Position numbers and translations under genes: made by a program
Assembly: GCF_944388365.1 (NCBI RefSeq)
Contig: NZ_CALXIN010000005.1
Span: 1-58,665 of the forward strand
Direction: 5' to 3'
Source: an uncultured Negativibacillus sp.
Lineage (GTDB): Bacteria; Bacillota; Clostridia; Oscillospirales; Ruminococcaceae
Length of the DNA: 58,665 bases
Notes under the pieces: generated by a model
What the model was told of the DNA's origin: nothing
Database searches by the model: none
What the model saw: the letters and a program-made list of their open reading frames with translations, nothing else
Shown here: piece by piece, positions 7,941 to 15,001 of the stretch
Numbering within the stretch: the first letter of the stretch is position 1
How the letters are laid out: each line of letters opens with the position of its first letter

Positions 7941-7974
7941 GCAATTCACGCAATTATATTATTGCGTGAATTGC
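7941..7974. promoter_or_regulatory. Perfect palindrome, candidate operator between divergent genes
   Basis: Arms GCAATTCACGCAAT (7941-7954) and ATTGCGTGAATTGC (7961-7974) around TATATT. It abuts the -35 box of the peptide-gene promoter (7978) and holds a minus-strand TATAAT (7953-7958) that could serve the 7930-6910 operon. Neither side is followed by a clean T-run, so a terminator is less likely. A dimeric regulator bound here could activate the peptide gene and block the divergent operon; the adjacent XRE-TPR protein is the obvious candidate (inference). Confidence 0.65.
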
Positions 7975-7977
7975 CTA

Positions 7978-8007
7978 TTGACAAGGATGTAGTACTATGG
8001 TTATAGT
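7978..8007 (+). promoter_or_regulatory. Promoter of the 51-residue peptide gene
   Basis: Consensus TTGACA (7978-7983), 18 nt, TATAGT (8002-8007); start point near 8014, 37 nt before the start codon. Confidence 0.7.
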
Positions 8008-8050
8008 TAATACGTTGCAACAAAAACAAGTGAAGAAAGGTTGTATATCG

Positions 8051-8206
8051 ATGAAAAAATTTCTGGTTTCCATGCTTGCTGTTTTAATGATTCTTGTTGT
8101 TGTTCCACAGATATGTTTTGCGGACGATACAAATATTCCAGAAGAAGCAGTCAATGCAATTGACACCTATAAGTGTGTAGACGATCCTGATGGAGACGTA
8201 ATGTAA
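8051..8206 (+). CDS. Exported small peptide, candidate signalling pro-peptide
   Basis: 51 residues. MKKFLVSMLAVLMILVVVPQ plus ICFA is a full Sec signal peptide (1-24), leaving an acidic mature peptide of 27 residues that ends CVDDPDGDVM. AAAGG lies 10 nt before the ATG and a strong promoter is upstream. It runs convergently into the XRE-TPR regulator, with stop codons 2 bp apart. Pro-peptides of RNPP systems such as PapR and Rgg-paired SHPs are this small, exported and adjacent to an HTH-TPR regulator, so a pheromone role is the leading idea. It could instead be the truncated N-terminus of a larger secreted protein. Confidence 0.65.
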   Translation: MKKFLVSMLAVLMILVVVPQICFADDTNIPEEAVNAIDTYKCVDDPDGDVM

Positions 8207-8208
8207 AA

Positions 8209-9111
8209 TTAAAGTTTCATTCCGAAAGTTTCTTCTGCATATTTACGGACGACATCACAACTTTTGCATTTTTTCATCAAACGATTGGCATAATAAGAAT
8301 CTATAAGTCTAGATTTACTTTCTTCATCTTGTCCCAATGCATGAAGACTATAAGATATGTTTAGGAGAAGTCCTCCCATTTCCTGACATTTATTGTATTT
8401 CACACAGATGTCATATCCATACTGGGCAACTTCGATACATTCTTCATATCGTCTTTCTTTTCCCAATAATCGGGAATAATTATAAGCAAGTAATGATAAA
8501 ACAGAAGCTCTTGCTTCGTTGTTCACTACTTGTTGTAAAGGGGATTTAAATAGTTGTTGATAAATGTAGATAGCATAGCGGCGGTCGCCTGTTTCCGAAT
8601 AGGTAACTGCAATTTGATTTAAAATTTTTACTTCATCGATACTCAGAAGATAGTCGCCGATGTGGTCGAAATCAAAATCAGGATGGGTTATGCGGAGTGA
8701 TTCTAATAATATTTCACGTGCAGTCGTATAATCTGTCCAACAGCATGCGAGTGCTTTGGAACGTAGAATGAACTGTTTTACGATCTTATCTTCGGAATCC
8801 GCAATTTTTTCAAGCTGCTTTATTTTTTCCGCTGCTTGCTCAAATTGCTTTTGTGTATTGAGGAATACAATCTCCTTTTGGAGATTTGATATTTCAAAAT
8901 CTTTGGGACCCAACAGAATGGAAAACGGATCTTCATCCATGCCTAAACGTTGTAATAATGCTTTTAGAATACTAATGGATGGCTCATGTTTTCCTCGTTC
9001 GATGCGTGATAATGTTGAGTTATCACAAATCCCTTTGCAAAGTTCTTTCTGGCTGATTCCTTCTTTTTCTCGCTTTTGCTTGATGAAAAAACCAATGTGG
9101 TAAGCTTTCAC
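8209..9111 (-). CDS. XRE-TPR transcriptional regulator (RNPP/PlcR-like architecture)
   Basis: 300 residues: Cro/CI-type HTH at about 5-60 (IKQKREKEGISQKELCKGIC, STLSRIERGKHEPSI), then about 230 helical residues with TPR-like repeats (for example YSETGDRRYAIYIYQQLF and NISYSLHALGQDEESKSRL). This order is that of regulators whose TPR groove binds a short peptide. The start is the GTG at 9109-9111, 8 nt after AGGAGG; another GTG at 9118 lies inside the ribosome site, and the remnant at 6690 starts at the same residue. It is AT-richer than flanking genes. It probably controls the 7941-7974 palindrome and itself; peptide binding is inference. Confidence 0.88.
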   Translation of the reverse strand: MKAYHIGFFIKQKREKEGISQKELCKGICDNSTLSRIERGKHEPSISILKALLQRLGMDEDPFSILLGPKDFEISNLQKEIVFLNTQKQFEQAAEKIKQLEKIADSEDKIVKQFILRSKALACCWTDYTTAREILLESLRITHPDFDFDHIGDYLLSIDEVKILNQIAVTYSETGDRRYAIYIYQQLFKSPLQQVVNNEARASVLSLLAYNYSRLLGKERRYEECIEVAQYGYDICVKYNKCQEMGGLLLNISYSLHALGQDEESKSRLIDSYYANRLMKKCKSCDVVRKYAEETFGMKL

Positions 9112-9134
9112 AATAATCACCTCCTAATATGCAT

Positions 9135-9163
9135 ATTATAGGGTAAAAATTAAACCAAATCAA
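9135..9163 (-). promoter_or_regulatory. Promoter of the XRE-TPR regulator
   Basis: Minus strand: TTGATT (9158-9163), 17 nt, TATAAT (9135-9140). A perfect 14-bp palindrome TAATATGCATATTA (9125-9138) overlaps the -10 box and start point and could be an autoregulatory site, though it is AT-rich and short. Confidence 0.6.
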
Positions 9164-9170
9164 GCCACCG

Positions 9171-9199
9171 AAAAAGGACATCCGTTCGGATGTTCTTTT
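9171..9199. terminator. Hairpin terminator facing two gene starts
   Basis: 12-bp stem with one G-T pair (9172-9183 and 9188-9199, loop GTTC), almost identical to the terminator at 9998-10025. It lies between the regulator promoter and the lipoprotein promoter, where no gene ends. The only plus-strand transcript that could reach it is that of the 51-residue peptide, read antisense through the whole regulator. Confidence 0.6.
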
Positions 9200-9205
9200 G
9201 CCCTC

Positions 9206-9234
9206 TTGACTTTGCGATCGTTGTAGAGTAATAT
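9206..9234 (+). promoter_or_regulatory. Promoter of the lipoprotein gene
   Basis: TTGACT (9206-9211), 17 nt, TAATAT (9229-9234). Confidence 0.65.
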
Positions 9235-9281
9235 GATGACAAGGTGAACATAAGCTTTTGCGGGAAAAAGGAGGCAATCCT

Positions 9282-9953
9282 ATGAACAGACACCTTTGTA
9301 AAACTGCGAGAAAACTTGCCATTGTGATGGCGTGTGTGCTGGTTAGCCTCGGCTTGTCGGCGTGCAGCAAGGATGCTGCCAGCGGCTATCTTCCAGATGA
9401 GGGCGCTACCTGGGGCGACCTGTGCCGCGAGATGGACAAGTCGTGGTTTGAGTCGCAGCCCGATGAGGTGCAGGCAACGTTTGATGCTCTGACTCTGGGC
9501 GAAGTTCCACCCAAAGAGGTGGACGAAGAAGTACATACCATCCACGCATCGACACCGGTGATAGAGGTTGAGCAGGATGAGCAAAAGAATACCATCTTTG
9601 CCAAAGACCATGGCTGGCTGACCGGCGAAGGATTGGAACGAGAGATGGTGGAGCTGGGTCTGCTGCTCGACGAGCAGGAAGGCAGCGTTGACTATCAGGT
9701 GCTTGTCGCCTGCGAGGAGCTTGCGCCACAGGCAGCGGTCGTTGTTGCTCTATCCGACGCAGAAACAGGAGAATACCTTGCGGTCAAGATGCTGGACACC
9801 TCCATCGAGCAGATGGAACAGCTCGACGGCAGTTTTGACGGCTTGACCAGCGGTCACGAATATCAGGTGCAGGCGATTTCGCTGCTGACACCTCCCGACG
9901 GCTACACCAGCGATGGAGCCCTGTATGCAGCAGAAAGCGTCACTGCAAAATAA
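9282..9953 (+). CDS. Lipoprotein of unknown function
   Basis: 223 residues. The N-terminus has basic residues, a hydrophobic core and the lipobox LSAC (Cys27), so it should be lipid-anchored on the outer face of the membrane. The rest is acidic, without a domain I recognise; the C-terminal ~70 residues (YQVLVACEELAPQ ... TSGHEYQVQAISLL) look like a beta-sandwich. ATG 9282 is chosen because AAGGAGG precedes it by 7 nt. It has its own promoter and terminator and is GC-richer than the preceding regulator locus, so it probably belongs to the resident chromosome. Confidence 0.8.
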   Translation: MNRHLCKTARKLAIVMACVLVSLGLSACSKDAASGYLPDEGATWGDLCREMDKSWFESQPDEVQATFDALTLGEVPPKEVDEEVHTIHASTPVIEVEQDEQKNTIFAKDHGWLTGEGLEREMVELGLLLDEQEGSVDYQVLVACEELAPQAAVVVALSDAETGEYLAVKMLDTSIEQMEQLDGSFDGLTSGHEYQVQAISLLTPPDGYTSDGALYAAESVTAK

Positions 9954-9997
9954 AATATGAGATCTCCTCAACACAACATCAATAAATTCCCAAAAGG

Positions 9998-10025
9998 AAA
10001 AGGACATCCGTTCGGATGTCCTTTT
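9998..10025 (+). terminator. Terminator of the lipoprotein gene
   Basis: 12-bp perfect stem (9998-10009 and 10014-10025, loop GTTC) ending in TTTT. The same core GGACATCC/GGATGTCC recurs at 9171-9199 and 22899-22936. Confidence 0.85.
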
Positions 10026-10080
10026 CTCGTGTATCCATTTTTGTAGGTTTCGCCTGCCTTTACCCTGACGGGAGAGTAAC

Positions 10081-10097
10081 GCGAAGCGAACACTTTT
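10081..10097. repeat. Intergenic repeat GCGAAGCGAACACTTTT, copy A
   Basis: One of three near-identical cores; copies B (10131-10148) and C (11925-11942) also lie downstream of minus-strand glycolytic genes. Each is followed by a CTTTTTCTTTT-type pyrimidine stretch. Confidence 0.7.
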
Positions 10098-10130
10098 TGT
10101 TCCCTTTTTATCCAAGCAAGGAAGGAGCGC

Positions 10131-10148
10131 CGCGAAGCGAATACTTTT
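10131..10148. repeat. Intergenic repeat, copy B, fused to a terminator
   Basis: CGCGAAGCGAATACTTTT followed by a 12-bp inverted repeat (10158-10169 and 10174-10185, loop TAGC). That hairpin contains the stop codon of gpmI (10169-10171), so the last residues of gpmI are encoded by the repeat unit. Confidence 0.7.
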
Positions 10149-10168
10149 CTTTTTGCTCCCTTTTTCTT

Positions 10169-11686
10169 TTAGCAAAGAAAAAGGGAAGTGCCGGTCATTG
10201 CTTTGGGCTGAGGCAGACCCAGAATCTGGAGCATGGTCGGCGCGATGTCTGCCAGTCTGCCTTCGTGCAGCTTGCAGTCGCCCTGACCGATGACCAGGAA
10301 CGGAACTGGATTGGTGGTGTGTGCGGTGAATGGAGAACCGTCCTCCTCGTACATCTTGTCGGCGTTGCCGTGGTCGGCGGTCAGCAGAACGGTGCCCTGC
10401 ATCGAGAGAACCTTCTCGATGATCTTGCCGGCACAGGTGTCGACTGCTTCCACTGCTTTGACAGCGGCATCGAATACACCGGTGTGTCCAACCATGTCGC
10501 AGTTTGCGTAGTTGAGGATGACAACATCATATTTGCCGCTGTCCAGACGGGCAAGCAGCTCATCGGTGACTTCGTATGCGCTCATCTCCGGCTTCAGGTC
10601 GTAGGTTGCAACCTTTGGAGAATTGATCAGTGCGCGATCCTCTCCTTCGGAGACGGTTTCCACGCCGCCGTTAAAGAAGAAGGTAACGTGTGCGTACTTT
10701 TCGGTTTCTGCAATGCGCAGCTGGGTCAGTCCTTTTTTGGAGATATATTCGCCAAAGGTGTCGTGCAGGCTCTGCGGTTTGAAGGCAACCTGTACGTTTG
10801 GCATGGTGGCATCGTACTGGGTCATGCAGACATAGTACAACGGGAAGAATTCGCGGGCAAATCCGGTGAAGTCCGGATCAACCAGAGTGCGGGTGATCTC
10901 TCTTGCACGGTCTGGACGGAAGTTAAAGAAGATGACCGAATCATTTGCGGAGATTCTGCCCTCTTCAGGATTGCCGATCACGCATGGAATGACAAATTCG
11001 TCGGTGACTTCGTTTGCATAGGAATCCGCCATCGCCTGGACGGCATCTTCACAGAGGACGCCTTTGCCGCGAACCAGTACATCGTATGCTTTTTCGACAC
11101 GTTCCCAGCGGTTGTCGCGGTCCATTGCATAATAACGACCCATTACAGAAGCAATTTTTCCAATTCCAAGTTCGGAACATTTATTCTGGATCTGCTGTAC
11201 AAAGTCCTTGCCGGAGGTAGGCGGAACATCTCTTCCGTCCATGAAGCAATGAACATAGACGTTGGAGAGGTTGTTTTTCTTTGCCATTTCCAGCAGACCA
11301 TACAGATGTTCGATGTGACTGTGTACGCCACCGTCGGACAAAAGTCCCATTAAATGCAGGGAAGAATTGTTTTTCTTGCAATTTTCGACTGCACCCAGCA
11401 GTGCTTCGTTCTGGAAGAAGTCGCCGTCCTGAATGGATTTGGTGATGCGGGTCAGTTCCTGATAGACGATGCGGCCGGCGCCGATGTTGGTGTGTCCAAC
11501 CTCGGAGTTGCCCATCTGACCATCCGGCAGACCGACATCCAGACCGGAGGCACCCAGCTGGGTGTGTGGATACTGAGCAAAATATTTATCGAGGTTTGGT
11601 GTTTTGGCAGCATGGATAGCGTTGCCGTTGTCGGAGTGATTGATACCGAAACCATCGAGAATCATTAAAACGAGTGGTTTTTTCAT
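10169..11686 (-). CDS. gpmI: 2,3-bisphosphoglycerate-independent phosphoglycerate mutase
   Basis: 505 residues; interconverts 3- and 2-phosphoglycerate using two Mn2+. Metal and phosphoserine residues are visible: Asp11 in LMILDGFG, Ser61 in [13 protein letters not shown], and the C-terminal [11 protein letters not shown] cluster. Length fits the family (about 510). ATG 11686 has GAAGG upstream. It is the last gene of the minus-strand set pgk / membrane protein / tpiA / gpmI, separated from tpiA by a 317-bp repeat-bearing gap, so it may also have its own promoter. The C-terminus (SLFLC) is atypical because the stop lies inside the repeat-borne terminator at 10158-10185. Confidence 0.97.
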   Translation of the reverse strand: MKKPLVLMILDGFGINHSDNGNAIHAAKTPNLDKYFAQYPHTQLGASGLDVGLPDGQMGNSEVGHTNIGAGRIVYQELTRITKSIQDGDFFQNEALLGAVENCKKNNSSLHLMGLLSDGGVHSHIEHLYGLLEMAKKNNLSNVYVHCFMDGRDVPPTSGKDFVQQIQNKCSELGIGKIASVMGRYYAMDRDNRWERVEKAYDVLVRGKGVLCEDAVQAMADSYANEVTDEFVIPCVIGNPEEGRISANDSVIFFNFRPDRAREITRTLVDPDFTGFAREFFPLYYVCMTQYDATMPNVQVAFKPQSLHDTFGEYISKKGLTQLRIAETEKYAHVTFFFNGGVETVSEGEDRALINSPKVATYDLKPEMSAYEVTDELLARLDSGKYDVVILNYANCDMVGHTGVFDAAVKAVEAVDTCAGKIIEKVLSMQGTVLLTADHGNADKMYEEDGSPFTAHTTNPVPFLVIGQGDCKLHEGRLADIAPTMLQILGLPQPKAMTGTSLFLC

Positions 11687-11767
11687 GGGAATACACCTTC
11701 TTTTGATACTGGAAGATTATAGGAATGTGGTGGATGAAAACTTTTGTTTTACAGACTACCTGTCTTT

Positions 11768-12000
11768 GCGCCGAAGGCAAATGGGCAATGTTTTGCTTTG
11801 TGATCAAAACAGGTTTTGCGTTCATTGCCCCCGAGAATGTCGCTGCGCTCCATTCTCCGAAAGTTTGGCTGAAAAGAACAGGGTGCAGGCTCAGCCTGCT
11901 TTTTGCTTACTATCGAAAGAGTGCCGCGAAGCGAACACTTTTCTTTTGGTCGGACAAATATGGAACATATTTTGTCCTCTTTTCTGCGCAAAGAAAAGGT
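11768..12000. repeat. Repeat-bearing gap between tpiA and gpmI
   Basis: No gene is seen. It holds GCGCCGAAGGC (11768-11778, recurring at 58594-58604), a small plus-strand hairpin with T-run (11885-11904), and copy C of the CGCGAAGCGAACACTTTT repeat (11925-11942), which ends in CTTTTCT/AGAAAAG complementary runs just before the tpiA stop at 12004. Copy C thus sits relative to tpiA as copy B sits relative to gpmI. Confidence 0.6.
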
Positions 12001-12003
12001 AAC

Positions 12004-12768
12004 TTAGCGGGCAGCGTCGATGATAGCTGCGAAGTCGGAAGCAACCAGTGCAGCACCGCCGATCAGACCGCCGTCAACATCCTCCTTGGAGAGCAGCTCT
12101 TTGGCGTTGCCTGGTTTCATCGAACCGCCGTACTGGATGGTCAGCGCGTCAGCAGCAGCTTTGGTGTAGAGTTTTGCAACCACGCCGCGGATGATAGCAC
12201 AAACTTCCTCTGCCTGCTCTGCAGTAGCAGTTTTGCCGGTGCCGATTGCCCAAACTGGCTCGTAAGCGATGATAACGCGGGAAAGCTCCTCCTCGCTGAC
12301 GCCGCCCAGTGCAACCTTGGTCTGCAGGCTGACAATCTCCTCGGTGATGCCCTGCTCGCGCTGTTCCAGCACTTCACCGACACACAGGATGACCTTCAAG
12401 CCTGCATCCAGTGCAGCACGGACGCGCGCGTTGACGGTCTGGTCGGTTTCGCCGAAGTACTGTCTGCGCTCGGAGTGGCCGATGATGACATACTCAACGC
12501 CCATTTCAGCCAGCATCTCAGCGGAGATTTCGCCGGTGAAGGCGCCGCTCTTTGCCCAGTGGCAGTTTTCAGCGCCAACATGCATGTTGGTGCCTTCGCA
12601 CAGGGAAAGTGCAGTTTCCAGGTTGGTGTATGGTACGCACAGAACGACCTCACAGGCAGCGTCTTTTACCATCGGTGCCAGTTCGGTGATCAGTTTTTTT
12701 GCAGCGTTGCGATCGTTGTTCATCTTCCAGTTGCCGGCTACAACGGCTTTGCGGAGCTGTTTGTTCAT
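12004..12768 (-). CDS. tpiA: Triosephosphate isomerase
   Basis: 254 residues; interconverts dihydroxyacetone phosphate and glyceraldehyde 3-phosphate. Active-site residues are Asn13/Lys15 in AGNWKMNN, the His in IIGHSERR and the Glu in AYEPVWAIGTG; the phosphate-binding GGSMKPGN and GLIGGAAL loops are intact. ATG 12768 is chosen because AAAGGAT lies about 10 nt upstream; ATG 12780 abuts the ribosome site and is less likely. It is preceded by a membrane-protein gene 26 bp upstream and lies in the glycolytic gene set. Confidence 0.97.
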   Translation of the reverse strand: MNKQLRKAVVAGNWKMNNDRNAAKKLITELAPMVKDAACEVVLCVPYTNLETALSLCEGTNMHVGAENCHWAKSGAFTGEISAEMLAEMGVEYVIIGHSERRQYFGETDQTVNARVRAALDAGLKVILCVGEVLEQREQGITEEIVSLQTKVALGGVSEEELSRVIIAYEPVWAIGTGKTATAEQAEEVCAIIRGVVAKLYTKAAADALTIQYGGSMKPGNAKELLSKEDVDGGLIGGAALVASDFAAIIDAAR

Positions 12769-12794
12769 ATTCAAAAACATCCTTTCAGTAAAGT

Positions 12795-13379
12795 CTAATG
12801 TACATTGTATTTTGGCTGGACGGGATAACATCTGCCGGCAATTCCCACCGGAACATTGTGGCGGGACAAAAACAGCAGAATGCCGCCCAGATCAAAGAAA
12901 GCGAGAACGGTGTACAGTACTGCGCGGGATGGCTCGTAATCCATCGTCACGTAGTAAAAACTGAGCAGGTAAAATACCTTGTATGCGATACCCACAAGGC
13001 TTGCCAGGAACAAAAACAGCAGCAAAGCAAGCAGCAGAATGGGTACGTTGTAAAATAATGGGGAAAGAACAATAGCAATGATGACCAGGAAATAAAACAG
13101 CGGAGTCTGGATACCGCTGAGGATGGTCAGCCACAGATGCAAGGAGGTGTTTTTGTGCATCGCTGTGCTGTTATAACGGTCAGCAAGCGATCCCAGCAGA
13201 AAGTCTCTGGCGATGGGAATCCAGGCAAACCAGGGGTTTCTGACACCGGTGTTGCGGGCCATGCTGTAAAGTCCTACCGATCCGAGGATATACAATACCA
13301 GGCTGATCAGCGAAGAAAAACTAAACATCACGGGAACCAGGGTGCTGAAAATATGGGAAAAATCGGGATAATACATCAT
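12795..13379 (-). CDS. Conserved membrane protein in the glycolytic cluster
   Basis: 194 residues with about five membrane helices. Near residues 37-66 it has MARNTGVRNPWFAWIPIARD, a segment I associate with a Clostridia-wide family of small uncharacterised membrane proteins. No catalytic motif is visible. It sits between pgk and tpiA on the same strand, separated from pgk by a terminator-like hairpin (13416-13451), so its expression relative to pgk may be reduced. The ATG at 13379 (or the adjacent one at 13376) follows AAAGGAA. A role tied to glycolysis is suggested only by position. Confidence 0.8.
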   Translation of the reverse strand: MMYYPDFSHIFSTLVPVMFSFSSLISLVLYILGSVGLYSMARNTGVRNPWFAWIPIARDFLLGSLADRYNSTAMHKNTSLHLWLTILSGIQTPLFYFLVIIAIVLSPLFYNVPILLLALLLFLFLASLVGIAYKVFYLLSFYYVTMDYEPSRAVLYTVLAFFDLGGILLFLSRHNVPVGIAGRCYPVQPKYNVH

Positions 13380-13415
13380 GATTCGAAGGTTCCTTTCGGG
13401 AAAAGTTGACAGGCA

Positions 13416-13451
13416 AAAAACAGATGCAAGAAGGTTCCTGCATCTGTTTTT
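13416..13451 (-). terminator. Hairpin after pgk
   Basis: 13-bp perfect stem (13416-13428 and 13439-13451) with a T-run on the minus strand. It terminates or attenuates pgk transcription before the membrane-protein and tpiA genes. Confidence 0.85.
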
Positions 13452-13463
13452 AGAAACGTGCGA

Positions 13464-14660
13464 TTATTTCTCGTTGAGAGCAGCGATACCAGGCAGCTCC
13501 AGACCTTCCAGGAATTCCAGCGAAGCGCCGCCGCCGGTGGAAATGTGGGTCATCTTGTCGGCAAAGCCCAGCTTGGTAACAGCAGCAACGCTGTCGCCGC
13601 CGCCGATGATCGAGATGGCGCCCGAAGCAGCGATTGCTTTGGCAACTTCCAGTGTGCCCTCTGCAAATGCAGCAAATTCAAATACGCCCATAGGACCGTT
13701 CCAGATGACGGTGCCGGCATCCTTGACAGCGTCGCAGAACAGTTCGATGGATTTTGGACCGATGTCCATACCCATCCATCCGTCTGGAATCCTGTCGGAA
13801 TCAGCAAACTGGGTCTGGCAGTCCTCTGCGAACTTGTCGCCGAGTTTGTTGTCAACCGGCAGCAGGAATTTAACGCCTTTTTCTTCTGCTTTCTTGAGCA
13901 TCTCTTTTGCAAGGTCAACCTTGTCGTCCTCGCACAGCGAAGCGCCGACGTTGTAGCCTTTTGCTTTGAAGAAGGTGTAAGCCATACCGCCGCCGACAAT
14001 CAGGGTGTCAACCTTTTCCAGCAGGTTATTGATAACGCCGATCTTGTCGGAAACCTTAGCGCCGCCCAGGATAGCAACCAGCGGACGTTTTGGATTGTTG
14101 AGCGCCTGGCCCATCACCGAGATCTCTTTCTGAATCAGATAGCCGCAGACAGCCGGCAGGTAGGATGCAACACCGGTGGTGGAGCAGTGTGCGCGGTGCG
14201 CGGTACCAAATGCGTCGTTGACATAGATGTCAGCCAGCGAAGCCAGCTCTTTGGAGAAGTTTTCTTCGTTCTTGGTTTCTTCTTTTCTGAAGCGAACGTT
14301 TTCGAGCAGAATTACCTGACCCTCCTGCATTGCAGCGGAGAGAGCCTTTGCATTTTCGCCGACAACATTTTCATCTTTTGCAAGTTTTACTTCCTGACCA
14401 AGCAGCTCGGACAGTCTTGCAGCGACCGGAGCCAGCGAGAATTCCTCTTTGTATTCGCCCTTCGGTCTGCCCAGATGGGAGCAGAGGATGACCTTTGCAT
14501 TGTGTGCAACCAGGTACTGAATGGTTGGCAGAGCAGCAACGATACGTTTGTCGTTGGTGATAACGCCGTCCTTGAGAGGAACGTTGAAGTCGCAGCGGAC
14601 AAGCACACGTTTGCCGGCTACATCAATATCTTCGATGGTTTTTTTATTCAGAGAGTTCAT
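13464..14660 (-). CDS. pgk: Phosphoglycerate kinase
   Basis: 398 residues, the usual length. It makes ATP from 1,3-bisphosphoglycerate. The substrate-binding N-terminal signature [11 protein letters not shown] is near residue 20, followed by CSHLGRPKG; the nucleotide-binding [11 protein letters not shown] and the glycine-rich [11 protein letters not shown] lie in the C-terminal domain. The ATG at 14660 has AGG 9 nt upstream, within AAAGGCAGG; upstream in-frame codons lack a site. It is the first gene of the cluster. A promoter lies at 14774-14802 and a small hairpin in the leader near 14688-14702. No gap gene is next to it. Confidence 0.97.
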   Translation of the reverse strand: MNSLNKKTIEDIDVAGKRVLVRCDFNVPLKDGVITNDKRIVAALPTIQYLVAHNAKVILCSHLGRPKGEYKEEFSLAPVAARLSELLGQEVKLAKDENVVGENAKALSAAMQEGQVILLENVRFRKEETKNEENFSKELASLADIYVNDAFGTAHRAHCSTTGVASYLPAVCGYLIQKEISVMGQALNNPKRPLVAILGGAKVSDKIGVINNLLEKVDTLIVGGGMAYTFFKAKGYNVGASLCEDDKVDLAKEMLKKAEEKGVKFLLPVDNKLGDKFAEDCQTQFADSDRIPDGWMGMDIGPKSIELFCDAVKDAGTVIWNGPMGVFEFAAFAEGTLEVAKAIAASGAISIIGGGDSVAAVTKLGFADKMTHISTGGGASLEFLEGLELPGIAALNEK

Positions 14661-14773
14661 CGTAAATGACCTGCCTTTCCTTTTATCACACCATTTTGGT
14701 GTTTGTAAAATCTGTGATTCACAAGGGAAATTTGTGCCCAAAATGCAGATGAGAATATCTACAATTTAAGTCT

Positions 14774-14802
14774 ATTGTAATCTATCCCACCTCTTTTTGC
14801 AA
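14774..14802 (-). promoter_or_regulatory. Promoter of pgk
   Basis: Minus strand: TTGCAA (14797-14802), 17 nt, TACAAT (14774-14779). The remaining gap 14803-15001 upstream of it shows nothing else that I can support. Confidence 0.6.
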
Positions 14803-15001
14803 GGGCAGAGGATATGGTTTTGCAGCATTTTAACAAAGGTTTTCCTTTTTGTGGTGTCCAAAGGAGAATCACAAAGATAAATTGTGTAATTTTTCACAAA
14901 GCTTTGCAGGAACGCCGTTGCACTGTCTGCGAGATAATGGCAAATTTGCAGGAAATCCTGCTTATTCTTGCAAAATAGAACAATTTCTTTGCAAAATACG
15001 G

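Noticed and set aside
7941..7974. Terminator
   Set aside because: The palindrome is AT-rich at the centre and lacks a T-run on either strand; it abuts promoter elements instead.
7631..8206. Agr-type quorum-sensing pair (AgrB at 7631-7930, AgrD at 8051-8206)
   Set aside because: The membrane protein is under 100 residues with no AgrB protease motifs, and the peptide has a normal Sec signal peptide rather than an amphipathic AgrD leader with a Cys four residues before a charged tail.
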